From NCBI RefSeq assembly GCF_014905415.1, contig NZ_BNEO01000004.1, positions 1-64,000 of the forward strand: a stretch of 64,000 bases of DNA, given 5' to 3'. Numbering within the stretch: position 1 is the stretch's first letter; every line of letters begins with the position of its first letter. Source of the stretch: Virgibacillus salexigens. GTDB taxonomy: Bacteria > Bacillota > Bacilli > Bacillales > Amphibacillaceae. Both the position numbers and the translations under genes were made by a program. Positions 53,208 to 62,523 of this stretch are shown in pieces. The notes under the pieces were generated by a model. It did not search any database, was not told the DNA's origin, and saw only the letters and a program-made list of their open reading frames with translations.

Positions 53208-54587
53208 TTGAAACTATTAGAGGCTTTGCATCAGATTTTACCAAACGATCGTGTGACGAATAATGAAACCGTTTTAGACCAGCATAGCTCGGATGAATCG
53301 TACCATACACCAGCACGGCCAGATGTGGTGGTATTTCCTGAAAATACGGAAGAAGTCAGTGATATTATTAAGCTTGCAGCGTTATATGAGGTGCCAGTTG
53401 TCTCGTATGGTTTGGGAACGAGCTTAGAAGGAAGTATGATTCCCTATGATAAAGGGATTGTTATGGATTATTCATTGATGAACAAAGTATTGGAAATTCG
53501 ACCAGATGATTTTCTTGTTAAAGTCCAACCAGGAGTAACCAGAAAACAATTGGAAAAAGAATTAAAGTCACATGGGTTATTTTTCTCGGTTGATCCAGGA
53601 GCAGACGCAACCCTAGGGGGCATGGCTGCAACAAATGCAAGTGGAACTACCTCAGTAAAATATGGAATTATGCGAGATCAAGTTCGAGACTTAGAAGTAG
53701 TGCTTGCAGATGGAACGATTATCCATACCGGTGGGATGGCAGCTAAGTCTTCGTCAGGTTACCATTTAAATGGATTATTTGTTGGTTCAGAGGGCACCTT
53801 AGGATGTTTTACAGAGCTTACACTTCAAGTGCATGGAATTCCTGAAAAAACAATGGCAGGAAGAGCCGCTTTTCATTCATTAGATGAAGCTGTATCTGCT
53901 GTCATTGGTATTTTGCAAGCGGGTATTCCAGTAGCAAGAGTAGAGTTGGTTGACGAACAATCAATGAAACAAATTAATTTATTTAGTGAGACAGATTATC
54001 CGGAAATTCCAACTGTATTCCTTGAATTCCATGGAAATGAGGCCGGATTACAACAAGATGTAGCGTTTGCCAAAGAAATTCTGCATGATTTAAACTGCCG
54101 ATCCTTAGATTTTGAATCAGATACAGCTGCTAGACAGCAATTATGGGAGGCGCGACATAATGCGGCATACGCATATTTGCATAATTTCCCAGGAAAAAAA
54201 CAGATGGTTACTGACGTATGTGTCCCAATATCTGAACTAGCTGGAGCAATTAAGGATGCAAGGGCAGCGATTGAAGCTTCTGGCCTTGACGGCGGAATTG
54301 TAGGTCATGTTGGTGATGGTAATTATCATATCTTATTAATGGTTGATGTAAATAAATCGGCTGATATAGATGAAGCTAATGTAGTAAATGAAAAAATCGT
54401 AGCCTATGCTTTGGATAGAGGCGGAACCTGTACGGGGGAACATGGGGTAGGTGTTGGTAAAGCAAAATATCAAGAAAAAGAGCATGGAAAAGCATTAGAA
54501 GTGATGCGAAAAATTAAGAAAACATTAGACCCGGCGGATATTTTAAATCCTGGTAAAATCTTATATGATAAGAAAATCCATTCTTAA
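53208..54587 (+). CDS. GlcD-type FAD-linked oxidase (glycolate/D-lactate)
   Basis: A 459-residue enzyme: N-terminal FAD-binding domain (RPDVVVFPENTEEVSDIIKL, VVSYGLGTSLEGSMIP, GADATLGGMAATNASGTTSV) and C-terminal FAD-oxidase domain (MVTDVCVPISELAGAI, GHVGDGNYHILL, GTCTGEHGVGVGKAKY). It oxidises D-lactate or glycolate. No GlcE/GlcF neighbours are present, so a stand-alone D-lactate dehydrogenase is likely. TTG 53208 is properly spaced from AAAGGAAG; ATG 53181 lacks a site. Confidence 0.9.
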   Translation: MKLLEALHQILPNDRVTNNETVLDQHSSDESYHTPARPDVVVFPENTEEVSDIIKLAALYEVPVVSYGLGTSLEGSMIPYDKGIVMDYSLMNKVLEIRPDDFLVKVQPGVTRKQLEKELKSHGLFFSVDPGADATLGGMAATNASGTTSVKYGIMRDQVRDLEVVLADGTIIHTGGMAAKSSSGYHLNGLFVGSEGTLGCFTELTLQVHGIPEKTMAGRAAFHSLDEAVSAVIGILQAGIPVARVELVDEQSMKQINLFSETDYPEIPTVFLEFHGNEAGLQQDVAFAKEILHDLNCRSLDFESDTAARQQLWEARHNAAYAYLHNFPGKKQMVTDVCVPISELAGAIKDARAAIEASGLDGGIVGHVGDGNYHILLMVDVNKSADIDEANVVNEKIVAYALDRGGTCTGEHGVGVGKAKYQEKEHGKALEVMRKIKKTLDPADILNPGKILYDKKIHS

Positions 54588-54588
54588 G

Positions 54589-54616
54589 GAACTGCGTAGG
54601 AGGCAGTTCTTTTTTA
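54589..54616 (+). terminator. Terminator of the GlcD-type gene
   Basis: GAACTGC (54589-54595) pairs with GCAGTTC (54603-54609), followed by seven T. Confidence 0.9.
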
Positions 54617-54813
54617 TTCGTAATTATCCTTATTCTGGGTTGGAATTCTTACCAGTAAGTTGTTTAAAACTTTTGTGAAATTATATGATCCACGATATAT
54701 CTGTAAGGATTGCTTTAAATAGATGTAAAAATAATGCAGCTAATTGAAATACATAGTTTTAGAAAATAAAGGAAATATATAGGGAAACAGTATTTATGCT
54801 AGGAGGAATTTCG

Positions 54814-55083
54814 ATGTCAGGGCAAAATCAACATCAGGAGATTGAAAAGTGTACCATTCAAGTAAAACAAGCATATCAAATGATTGAACAGGCAAAAACG
54901 AATGGGGATATGGATCAGTTGGAACAAGCTCAGCAGCAGTTACGTCAAGCCGAAGAGCATTTAAAGGCTGCGCAGGATCGGTTTGGAAATGAAGCGTTAG
55001 AAAATCCCCAATTTCAACAGACTCAAGAACATTTACATGATGCTCGCCAAGAAATAGAGCATTTTAGGCAGAATCATAAGTAA
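54814..55083 (+). CDS. Small Gln-rich coiled-coil protein (89 aa)
   Basis: An acidic, glutamine-rich, all-helical protein: QEIEKCTIQVKQAYQMIEQA, MDQLEQAQQQLRQAEEHLKA, FQQTQEHLHDARQEIEHFRQ, with heptad-like spacing. One Cys (residue 14 or so) and no signal peptide. It recalls small Bacillus proteins such as the DUF2524 group but I cannot confirm the family. ATG 54814 follows AGGAGGAATTT; a terminator overlaps its stop. Confidence 0.7.
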   Translation: MSGQNQHQEIEKCTIQVKQAYQMIEQAKTNGDMDQLEQAQQQLRQAEEHLKAAQDRFGNEALENPQFQQTQEHLHDARQEIEHFRQNHK

Positions 55084-55106
55084 AAAGCTCTTTCAAGAGC
55101 TTTTTA
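55083..55106 (+). terminator. Terminator of the coiled-coil gene
   Basis: AAAAGCTCT pairs with AGAGCTTTT around TTCA, followed by a T-rich tract. Confidence 0.85.
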
Positions 55107-55183
55107 CTTTTTTGTTCGGTATATGTTAAAAAAATAATTTATGGTAGTTGTCTATGTTATATTGTTTGGATTTAATTTAAATA

Positions 55184-55242
55184 ACAAGTTTTATTCGTTT
55201 GTTATCGCATTAAAAAACAGTAAAAAACGAACAAAAACTTGT
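55184..55242. promoter_or_regulatory. Inverted repeat overlapping the nucleoside operon promoter
   Basis: ACAAGTTTTATTCGTT (55184-55199) and AACGAACAAAAACTTGT (55226-55242) are near-exact inverted copies 26 bp apart. The right arm overlaps the -35 of the operon promoter, so a repressor site is likely. The arms contain CGAA cores like PurR boxes, but the order and spacing differ. Confidence 0.5.
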
Positions 55243-55267
55243 ATTAATGACTGGACTTTTTTATAAT
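55239..55267 (+). promoter_or_regulatory. Sigma-A promoter of the nucleoside operon
   Basis: TTGTAT (55239-55244), a 17-base spacer and consensus TATAAT (55262-55267), 46 bp ahead of the first nucleoside hydrolase. Confidence 0.7.
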
Positions 55268-55313
55268 AGGAACGTTCACTAAAAAATCAAACCATTTTTG
55301 GGGAGGACTTTTT

Positions 55314-56261
55314 ATGAAAAAGAAGGTTTATTTAAATCATGATGGTGGCGTCGATGATTTAATTTCATTATTTTTATTATTGCAAATGGAAGATATTGAT
55401 TTATTAGGAGTGGGGGTCATTCCTGCAGATTGTTATTTAGAGCCGGCAATGTATGCGAGTCGAAAAATAATCGATCGTTTTGGGAATGGTGACAAAATTG
55501 AAGTTGCTGCATCTACCTCACGTGGGAAAAATCCATTTCCAAAGGATTGGCGAATGCATGCTTTTTTTGTCGATGCCTTACCAATCCTCAATGAAAACTT
55601 ACCAATAAGTACAAAAGAAGCGGAACTTCCAGCACATAAGCATTTGGTTCAACAAATTCAGCAAAGTAATGAACCAGTAACACTTGTTTTTGTTGGACCT
55701 CTAACAGATCTAGCACGAGCGTTAGAGGAAGCACCTGAAATTGAAGAAAATATTGAAAAACTAGCATGGATGGGTGGTACCTTTCTTGATGTAGGGAATG
55801 TGGAGGAGCCTGAACATGATGGCTCAGCTGAATGGAATGCGTTTTGGGACCCAGAGGCTGTGCAAAAAGTGTGGGAAAGCAATATTGAAATAGATTTAAT
55901 TGCATTGGAAAGCACGAATATGGTGCCACTTACAGTTGATGTAAGAAACCAATGGGCTGCAGAGCGAAAGGACATCGGAATCGATTTCTTAGGACAATGC
56001 TATGCAATGGTCCCACCTCTCGTACATTTCCAAACGAACTCTACGTATTTTCTTTGGGATGTGCTTACAACGGCTACCATTGGCAAAAGTGATCTAGTTA
56101 AGAAAAAACAAGTTAACTGTACAGTTCACCCTCAAGGTGCGAGTCAAGGCAAAACAGAGATTTCAGAAGAAGGGCGAGCAGTTAATTTGGTATATGAAGT
56201 AGATCGCGAACAATTCTTTGGTTATATTACAAGCTTATCAAGACAACATGAAAGGAGCTGA
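55314..56261 (+). CDS. Nucleoside hydrolase (IunH family), copy 1
   Basis: A 315-residue IunH-family enzyme. The metal motif is N8-H-D10-G-G-V-D14-D15; most relatives have Asp at position 8, so this copy differs there while the key D10, D14 and D15 remain. WMGGTFLDVGN and SAEWNAFWDPEAVQKV follow the family, and the late Asp is in FLWDVLTTA rather than the usual HDP. It should cleave the N-glycosidic bond of ribonucleosides to base and ribose. GGGGAGG precedes ATG 55314; the next gene is 5 bp away. Confidence 0.88.
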   Translation: MKKKVYLNHDGGVDDLISLFLLLQMEDIDLLGVGVIPADCYLEPAMYASRKIIDRFGNGDKIEVAASTSRGKNPFPKDWRMHAFFVDALPILNENLPISTKEAELPAHKHLVQQIQQSNEPVTLVFVGPLTDLARALEEAPEIEENIEKLAWMGGTFLDVGNVEEPEHDGSAEWNAFWDPEAVQKVWESNIEIDLIALESTNMVPLTVDVRNQWAAERKDIGIDFLGQCYAMVPPLVHFQTNSTYFLWDVLTTATIGKSDLVKKKQVNCTVHPQGASQGKTEISEEGRAVNLVYEVDREQFFGYITSLSRQHERS

Positions 56262-56266
56262 TATAC

Positions 56267-57214
56267 ATGAGAAGGGTGATTATTGATACAGATACTGCTG
56301 GTGATGACACGATCGCATTACTTACTGCTCTACATCACTTTAAAGTAGAAGGAGTCACAATAACTGGAGGAAATGTAGAATTTCAACAAGAGGTAGAAAA
56401 TGCATTATATACCATTCAAGTATTTCAACCTAATTATAAGGTACCGGTATATAAAGGCCATGAGCGCTCTATTTTGTCTGCTGGAAAAGATAGTCATCGC
56501 ACCGTTGAGGATGTTCATGGCAAAGACGGGATGGGGGATTCGTTTTTTGAAAAAGCAAGTCAACGACCTGAAGCGGAGCATGCTGTTGATTTTATTGTTA
56601 GAACGGTAAAAGCCTCCCCTGGTGAAATTGAATTACTGGCAATTGCCCCATTGACCAATATTGCTATGGCAATAAAAAAGGATCCATCTATCGTAAAGGA
56701 TATTCCGCACATCTATATTATGGGTGGAACTAATAATTCTTTAGGAAATATTACTGCTGCAGCAGAGTATAATTTTTGGGTTGATCCTGAAGCGGCAAGA
56801 ATTGTTTTGCATGCTGGTATTCCCATCACGATGGTTGGCTGGGATATGTGTACGAAATATTCGGTGATGACTGATGAAGACCATCAAGAAATAGCATCTT
56901 TAGGAACTTCTAGATCTGATTTTTTTATAGATATTAATCAAGTTGTTATGCGCTTTAATCCATCCATTCATAAAATTAATGGAACTACACATCCAGATAC
57001 TTTATTAGTTGCTGTTGCTGCACACGAAGAATTAATGGTGGAGGCAAGTAGTTACTACGTAGATATTGAAATAAAAGGAGAGCTAACGAGAGGATATTGC
57101 TTCGTTGATATGAATAACCGTTCTGGAAAAGCGCCAAATGTTCGTGTTTGCGAAGCAGTGGACAGGAGAGCGTTTAAAGATAAATTAATCGACGTATTAT
57201 CATCTGGTTCGTAA
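56267..57214 (+). CDS. Nucleoside hydrolase (IunH family), copy 2
   Basis: A 315-residue enzyme with the standard motif IIDTDTAGDDTIALL (residues 5-19), LAIAPLTNIAMAIKKDPSIV, IYIMGGTNNSLGNITAAAEY, NFWVDPEAARIVL and a late HPDTLLVAVAA. All expected metal ligands are present, so it should be active on purine or pyrimidine nucleosides. It is the middle gene of hydrolase-hydrolase-nupC and is more canonical than copy 1, which implies different substrates. AAAGGAG lies before ATG. Confidence 0.9.
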   Translation: MRRVIIDTDTAGDDTIALLTALHHFKVEGVTITGGNVEFQQEVENALYTIQVFQPNYKVPVYKGHERSILSAGKDSHRTVEDVHGKDGMGDSFFEKASQRPEAEHAVDFIVRTVKASPGEIELLAIAPLTNIAMAIKKDPSIVKDIPHIYIMGGTNNSLGNITAAAEYNFWVDPEAARIVLHAGIPITMVGWDMCTKYSVMTDEDHQEIASLGTSRSDFFIDINQVVMRFNPSIHKINGTTHPDTLLVAVAAHEELMVEASSYYVDIEIKGELTRGYCFVDMNNRSGKAPNVRVCEAVDRRAFKDKLIDVLSSGS

Positions 57215-57240
57215 TTAGAAAACAACGAAGTGAGGTTTAC

Positions 57241-58455
57241 ATGATGGAAATTATTTGGGGAATTACTGGAATATTGGTGATATTAATCATTGCATTTCTA
57301 TTATCAAAAAGCAAAAGAAATATTAATTATCGAACTGTATTTGGTGCACTGGTGCTGCAATTTTTATTTGGATTTATTGTTTTGAAATGGGAATTGGGTA
57401 GAAGTTTTTTTCGGAAAATCACTTCCATTGTTGAGCAGATAATCAATACTTCCAATGAAGGAATTAATTTTTTATTTGGCGGTGTGCTCGGATTAGAAGG
57501 TATTGGTACTGTATTTGCTTTCCAAGTGTTACCTGTTATTATATTCTTTTCTTCACTTATATCTGTTTTATTCTATATCGGTGTGATGCAAATTTTGACA
57601 AGAGCAATTGGTGGATTTTTGGCTTTTATGTTAAAAACAACAAAGCAAGAATCATTGTCAGCTGCTGCCAATATCTTTGTAGGCGTAACAGAAGCACCAC
57701 TTGTTGTAAAACCATATTTAGAAAAAATGACAAAGTCGGAGTTGTTTGCAGTTATGACTGGGGGGACAGCTTCTGTGTCAGGGACGGTTCTTGTTGGATA
57801 TTCCCTATTAGGTGTACCATTAGATTACTTGTTAGCCGCGGCATTTATGGCAGCACCTGCAGGATTACTTATTGCTAAAATACTTGTACCGGAAACAGAA
57901 ACAACGGAAGAACAAGCGATTATCGCTGAGTCTGAAAAAGAGGCAAAAAATATCGTTGATGCAGCCTCTAATGGTGCATTAATCGGGCTCAAGCTTGCAT
58001 TAAACATTGGGGCATTGCTGCTTGCGTTTATATCCCTAATAGCATTGGTTAACCTTGGTCTTGAATGGATCAGTGGCTGGTTTGGGTTTGAGGCTGTGAC
58101 CATTGAACAGATTCTTGGCTATGCGATGGCACCATTAGCTTTTCTAATTGGTGTACCATGGGATGAAGCGATACAAGCAGGTTCCTTTATTGGTCAAAAA
58201 TTCGTATTAAATGAATTTGTTGCGTTTAGCAATTTTGGAGCTGAAATTAACCATTTTTCAGATAAAACGGTTGCAGTTATAACGTTTGCTTTATGCGGCT
58301 TTGCTAACTTGGCTAGTATGGGTATGCTCATTGGAGGAATTGGCGGACTCGCTCCGTCTAGAAAAAACGATTTAGTTCGGTTTGCTTTTTTAGCTATTAT
58401 TGGTGGTACATTAGCCAATTTATTAAGTGCAGCAATTGCAGGATTGCTTATTTAA
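57241..58455 (+). CDS. nupC: Concentrative nucleoside transporter, NupC type
   Basis: A 404-residue CNT-family symporter: YRTVFGALVLQFLFGFIVLK, GIGTVFAFQVLPVIIFFSSL, FVGVTEAPLVVKPYLEKMTK, GGTASVSGTVLVGYSLLGVP and GQKFVLNEFVAFSNF. It brings nucleosides in with H+ or Na+ for the two hydrolases upstream. Two ATGs (57241, 57244) follow GTGAGG; the first is used. A terminator closes the operon. Confidence 0.93.
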   Translation: MMEIIWGITGILVILIIAFLLSKSKRNINYRTVFGALVLQFLFGFIVLKWELGRSFFRKITSIVEQIINTSNEGINFLFGGVLGLEGIGTVFAFQVLPVIIFFSSLISVLFYIGVMQILTRAIGGFLAFMLKTTKQESLSAAANIFVGVTEAPLVVKPYLEKMTKSELFAVMTGGTASVSGTVLVGYSLLGVPLDYLLAAAFMAAPAGLLIAKILVPETETTEEQAIIAESEKEAKNIVDAASNGALIGLKLALNIGALLLAFISLIALVNLGLEWISGWFGFEAVTIEQILGYAMAPLAFLIGVPWDEAIQAGSFIGQKFVLNEFVAFSNFGAEINHFSDKTVAVITFALCGFANLASMGMLIGGIGGLAPSRKNDLVRFAFLAIIGGTLANLLSAAIAGLLI

Positions 58456-58468
58456 AGGTGAATAAAGG

Positions 58469-58499
58469 GGCTGACTTTTAGGTCAGCCTCTTATTTTTA
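58469..58499. terminator. Terminator of the nucleoside operon
   Basis: GGCTGAC pairs with GTCAGCC around TTTTAG, with T-rich sequence after it; probably also used by the convergent secreted-protein gene. Confidence 0.75.
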
Positions 58500-58874
58500 A
58501 TCATAAAAAATCATATATGATTTTACATTTGTACTGTGAATTTTTTGCACGTAAAATTCAGCTTCGTTATTGGAACCATCTACAAATCCGCCGATATTTC
58601 TAAAAATCGCACATTCACCATGGGATAAATATCTTTCTCCTACAAAATCATCTCCTACAGGGTCATCTTCCCATAACTTGTACCAGCCGGAAGGACCTGC
58701 ATCTAAGCAGTACTTAAAATCCCCGCCGGTGGATTCTGCAATACCAGTAGTATTAAAGAAGATAGAGTAACCAACATAATCCCATCCAGTTAGTTGTGAT
58801 TTTGCTTGTACGGATGAGAGGGAAGCGAATAAAATTGTTGCAACTGTTAGTAACATAATAAATACCTGTTTCAT
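58497..58874 (-). CDS. Small secreted protein with two cysteines
   Basis: 125 residues: signal peptide (MKQVFIMLLTVATILFASLS then SVQA) and a mature domain of about 100 residues rich in Tyr, Trp and Gly (GWDYVGYSIFFNTTGIAEST, GWYKLWEDDPVGDDF, HGECAIFRNIGGFVDGS). The two mature cysteines (KYCLD, GECAI) could form one disulfide. No family was recognised. ATG 58874 lies behind TAGGAGG. Monocistronic, convergent with nupC. Confidence 0.7.
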   Translation of the reverse strand: MKQVFIMLLTVATILFASLSSVQAKSQLTGWDYVGYSIFFNTTGIAESTGGDFKYCLDAGPSGWYKLWEDDPVGDDFVGERYLSHGECAIFRNIGGFVDGSNNEAEFYVQKIHSTNVKSYMIFYD

Positions 58875-59016
58875 AAACAACCTCCTAAAGTAATAAATTT
58901 TGAATATGAATTCTCTTTACTTTATTATGATGGGGAGGAAATGGTTTCGGACATCTATTACAGGTTCCTCTAATTTCCAGCCTATTTTATACTAAAGGGA
59001 GTTTTTACTTGTTGTA

Positions 59017-59045
59017 TTGACAGAAAAAAAAGTTTATGGTATTTA
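59017..59045 (+). promoter_or_regulatory. Sigma-A promoter of htpG
   Basis: Consensus TTGACA (59017-59022), a 17-base spacer, then TATTTA (59040-59045). The start expected near 59052 lies after ATG 59036, which supports TTG 59090 as the htpG start. No CIRCE element was seen. Confidence 0.6.
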
Positions 59046-59089
59046 AACATATGATAGATCAAATTAGTAAGAATAAAGGAGAGATCGTC

Positions 59090-60973
59090 TTGGAAACAAA
59101 ACAATTTAAAGCGGAATCTAAAAGATTGCTAGAGTTAATGGTAAATTCTATTTATTCTCAACGCGAAGTCTTTTTAAGAGAATTAATCTCTAATGCTAGT
59201 GATGCAATGGATAAGATGTATTACCGTAGTTTAACAGATGAGAACTTAGCTTTTAATCAAGCTGATTATTACATACAAATTATTCCTAATAAAGCGGATC
59301 GAACGTTGAAAGTCATTGATACTGGAATTGGTATGACGAAGGAAGAATTGGAAACAAATCTAGGTACAATTGCAAAAAGCGGATCATTTGCATTTAAGAA
59401 GGATACCGAAATCAAGGATGGACACGATATTATCGGACAATTCGGTGTAGGGTTTTATGCTGCGTTTATGGTAGCTGATAACGTCACAGTGAAGAGTAAA
59501 GCTTTGGATGAAGAACAAGCACATCAATGGGAATCAACAGGTACGGAAGGATATTCCATTTCTATTTGTGACAAAGAACAGATTGGTACAGAAATTACGT
59601 TAAAAATAAAAGAAAACACGGAAGATGAATCCTATGATGCTTATCTAGATGAAGTCCAATTAAAGGAAATTATTAAAAAATATTCCGATTTTATTCGTTA
59701 TCCGATTAAAATGGATATCACAAAAAGCAAACCAACAGATGATGAAAGTGACGAATATGTAGACTATGTTGAGGAAGAAACCATTAATAGTATGGTTCCA
59801 ATTTGGAAAAAAAATAAAAAGGAATTAACGGAAGCTGACTATGAGAATTTCTATCAAGAGAAACGATATGGTTTTGATAAACCATTAAAATCCCTTCATA
59901 TCAATGTAGATGGAACTGTACGTTATAATGCTATTCTGTTTATTCCAGAAAATACGCCATTTGATTATTACTCCAAGGAATTCGAAAAAGGCGTAGAGTT
60001 ATATTCGAATGGCGTGCTCATCATGAATAAATGTGGTGAATTGCTTCCGGATTACTTCAGTTTTGTCAAGGGGATGGTCGATTCAGAAGATCTATCTCTA
60101 AATATTTCAAGAGAAATGCTCCAGCATGATCGCCAATTAAAAGTCATTGCTAAAAATATTACAAAGAAAATAAAAAACCAGCTGCTTCATTTGCAAAGAG
60201 AGGAGCGAGAAAAATATGAAACATTTTATGACTCCTTTGGAAGGCAATTGAAAATCGGCGTTTATAGTGATTTTGGTGCAAATAAAGAAACACTTCAGGA
60301 TTTATTAATGTTTTATTCTTCAACGGAAAAGAAACTGGTAACACTTGATGAATATGTAAAACGAATGCCTGAAGATCAAACATATATTTATTATGCCACG
60401 GGTGAATCGATTGATCGTATTGAAAAACTCCCACAGACTGAGATTGTAGCGGATAAAGGATATGAAATTTTATATTTCACAGAGGAAATTGATGAATTCG
60501 CAATTAAAATGTTAATGAATTATCAAGAAAAGGAATTTAAGTCCGTTTCCAGTGGCGATCTTGGTATAGATGAAGATTCGAATGAAGAAACGGATCAAGG
60601 GAAGCAAGAAGAAAATGAAGAACTATTTCATTTCATGAAAGAACATTTATCAGGAAAAGTAAAAGATGTTCGAGCTTCGAAGCGCTTGAAGTCTCATCCA
60701 GTTTGCTTGACTGCAGATGGAGATATATCATTAGAAATGGAAAAAGTACTAAATACAATGCCGAATAATCAGCAAGTAAAAGCGGATAAAATCCTAGAAA
60801 TAAACGTTCATCATGAAATTTTTCAAAGCTTAAAAGCTACCCATGAAACAGATAAAGACAAGCTAGTCCTCTATACAAATCTATTATATAATCAGGCTTT
60901 ACTAATTGAAGGTATGCCAGTAAATGATCCAGTAGAATTTACGAACGATATTTGCAAAGTAATGATTTCGTAA
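59090..60973 (+). CDS. htpG: Chaperone HtpG (Hsp90)
   Basis: A 627-residue Hsp90, equal to the family length. The N-terminal ATPase domain has [33 protein letters not shown], and [15 protein letters not shown]; the middle domain has [12 protein letters not shown]-like strands and [13 protein letters not shown]; a C-terminal dimerisation domain follows. It refolds or holds proteins with ATP in the cytoplasm. TTG 59090 follows AAAGGAGAGATC and yields the usual [14 protein letters not shown] start. Confidence 0.97.
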   Translation: METKQFKAESKRLLELMVNSIYSQREVFLRELISNASDAMDKMYYRSLTDENLAFNQADYYIQIIPNKADRTLKVIDTGIGMTKEELETNLGTIAKSGSFAFKKDTEIKDGHDIIGQFGVGFYAAFMVADNVTVKSKALDEEQAHQWESTGTEGYSISICDKEQIGTEITLKIKENTEDESYDAYLDEVQLKEIIKKYSDFIRYPIKMDITKSKPTDDESDEYVDYVEEETINSMVPIWKKNKKELTEADYENFYQEKRYGFDKPLKSLHINVDGTVRYNAILFIPENTPFDYYSKEFEKGVELYSNGVLIMNKCGELLPDYFSFVKGMVDSEDLSLNISREMLQHDRQLKVIAKNITKKIKNQLLHLQREEREKYETFYDSFGRQLKIGVYSDFGANKETLQDLLMFYSSTEKKLVTLDEYVKRMPEDQTYIYYATGESIDRIEKLPQTEIVADKGYEILYFTEEIDEFAIKMLMNYQEKEFKSVSSGDLGIDEDSNEETDQGKQEENEELFHFMKEHLSGKVKDVRASKRLKSHPVCLTADGDISLEMEKVLNTMPNNQQVKADKILEINVHHEIFQSLKATHETDKDKLVLYTNLLYNQALLIEGMPVNDPVEFTNDICKVMIS

Positions 60974-60998
60974 TTCACTGATGATAAAAAAACATAGG

Positions 60999-61031
60999 GC
61001 TCTTCCCTTATAAAAGGGAAGAGCTGTTTTA
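60999..61031 (+). terminator. Terminator of htpG
   Basis: GCTCTTCCCTT (60999-61009) pairs perfectly with AAGGGAAGAGC (61014-61024), followed by TGTTTTATT. Confidence 0.9.
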
Positions 61032-61039
61032 TTTATTAT

Positions 61040-61060
61040 TTGACCTAAGTCAACTATAAT
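61040..61060 (+). promoter_or_regulatory. Palindrome in the promoter spacer of the MBL gene
   Basis: TTGAC-CTAA-GTCAA (61040-61053) is an exact inverted repeat placed directly before TATAAT (61055-61060). A dimeric repressor bound here would block RNA polymerase; MarR-type control is possible. Confidence 0.45.
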
Positions 61061-61113
61061 AGAAGAACACAGTAAATTGTGAAATTACAGATTTATCAAA
61101 AGAGGGGAAGGCA

Positions 61114-62043
61114 ATGTTTGTTACTGTAACAGAGGGAATACATAAATTAGTGGTGAAATTCCCAAAAGGGATGGGAGAGATTAATTCTTATTTAATAAAA
61201 GGAGCCCATGGGTATACAGTTATTGATACAGGAACAAATTCGAAAGAAGCAAAAGGAACATGGAATGATGTATTAGATAAGGGCATTCCGATAGAAAAAA
61301 TTGTATTAACACATACACATCAGGATCATATTGGGCTTGCAAAATGGTTTCAACAAGTTCATGAGATTCCTGTCTATGTTTCCGATTATAGCTATCAGGA
61401 AATGAAATGTCGGAGAGAAACAAATACAAAGAAGAAATTAGCCTGTCTGGTAAGAAAACATGGGGTTTCTAATTTCCCGGAAAAAAGCGAAAATGAATCA
61501 GATATTTATAATTTTGAACCGAATGGAATATTCACGAAGGATGAAAACATTAAACTGGGTGATGAGAAATATGAAACAATATGGACTCCAGGTCATGCTT
61601 GGGATCATTTCTGTTTTTATCAGCGCAATAAACAGCTTATGATTATTGGAGACCATATATTAAAAGATGTTTCTCCTGTAATTGGTTTATGGACTGGGGA
61701 AGAAGCTAATCCCTTGAAGGAATATTTTAATTCCTTATCCTTATTAACGAACTACCCAACCACGATTGCCTTGCCTGGTCATGGTGATCCGATTTATCAT
61801 TTGAGTGATCGCATTGAAGAATTAAGGAAGAGACATGTTACTCGTTTAAAGCAAGTATTTGCATCAGTAAAAGATGAAGCAAAAACCGCTCATCAAGTTT
61901 GCTATGAGATTTATGGTACAACAAACATTATTTTAATACTTAGTTCATTTATGGCTACGTTAACGAGGTTACTCTATTTGGAATCGATGGATAAAGTGAG
62001 AAGAGAAGAAGTGGATGGAAAAGTTACTTTTAAAGCTATTTAA
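61114..62043 (+). CDS. Metallo-beta-lactamase-fold hydrolase
   Basis: A 309-residue MBL-fold enzyme with the full metal set: LTHTHQDHIG (about residues 66-75), WTPGHAWDHFCFY, IIGDHILKDVSPVIG and ALPGHGDPIYHL. N-terminal GEINSYLIKG and VIDTGTNSKEA fit the glyoxalase-II-like group; a C-terminal helical part (about 235-309) is extra. The substrate is unknown. AGAGGGGAAGG precedes ATG 61114. Confidence 0.9.
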   Translation: MFVTVTEGIHKLVVKFPKGMGEINSYLIKGAHGYTVIDTGTNSKEAKGTWNDVLDKGIPIEKIVLTHTHQDHIGLAKWFQQVHEIPVYVSDYSYQEMKCRRETNTKKKLACLVRKHGVSNFPEKSENESDIYNFEPNGIFTKDENIKLGDEKYETIWTPGHAWDHFCFYQRNKQLMIIGDHILKDVSPVIGLWTGEEANPLKEYFNSLSLLTNYPTTIALPGHGDPIYHLSDRIEELRKRHVTRLKQVFASVKDEAKTAHQVCYEIYGTTNIILILSSFMATLTRLLYLESMDKVRREEVDGKVTFKAI

Positions 62044-62205
62044 AAGTGGTTCTGTCATTCGAGCTGCGTCCTCAGTTATTCCAGCCAGTTTCAGTTTGAA
62101 TCGAGTTCATGCGTTAAGACGAGCTCTGTTCCCGATTGAAGGGTAGTAATATCAATCGTTACTCGTAACATTAAATACAAGTCTTCTTCGTCCATCCGTT
62201 TACAC

Positions 62206-62346
62206 GTGCAGTCAACATACGTAGACTCTTGAAGAAAGCGAAGCATTGTTACGAAGCGATAGACAACCTATTAAATGTAAACAAATCATCCGAACGGTTC
62301 GAGTGAAATCGTTCCAATGATTATAGGAATAAGATACTTTTATCTT
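62206..62346. repeat. Dispersed intergenic repeat, internally deleted copy
   Basis: It shares its ends with the long copy at 14375-14622: GTGCAGTCAACATA-GTAGACTC at the start, and ATCCGAACGGTTCGAGTG-AAATCGTTCC, then AATAAGATACTTTTAT at the end. The middle is about 110 bp shorter and only partly alike (GAAGAAAGCGAAGCATTG). The flanks of both copies beyond these points differ. Nothing else was recognised in 62044-62480. Confidence 0.55.
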
Positions 62347-62480
62347 CGTCTCTATCAAGGTGTGAAAAAGCAGTTATGCTTGAATGCAGAAAGTGGAGCG
62401 GTTGGCTAGGTAATTATATGTGAATAACTGAAAACGGGGAATCATCCTTGTGCTTATCTTATGAAAGAAATAATAAAGAT

Positions 62481-62513
62481 CCCCTGGAAGTCCATGATAG
62501 GCTCTTTCCAGGG
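62481..62513 (-). terminator. Terminator of the ssuAC-type operon
   Basis: CCCTGGAA (minus strand 62513-62506) pairs with TTCCAGGG (62489-62482), followed by GATCTTTATT. It lies just after the stop of the binding-protein gene. Confidence 0.75.
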
Positions 62514-62523
62514 AGATGATTGG

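Noticed and set aside
59036-59089. N-terminal extension of HtpG
   Set aside because: The extension lies inside and just after the promoter and has no family match; TTG 59090 has a strong ribosome site.
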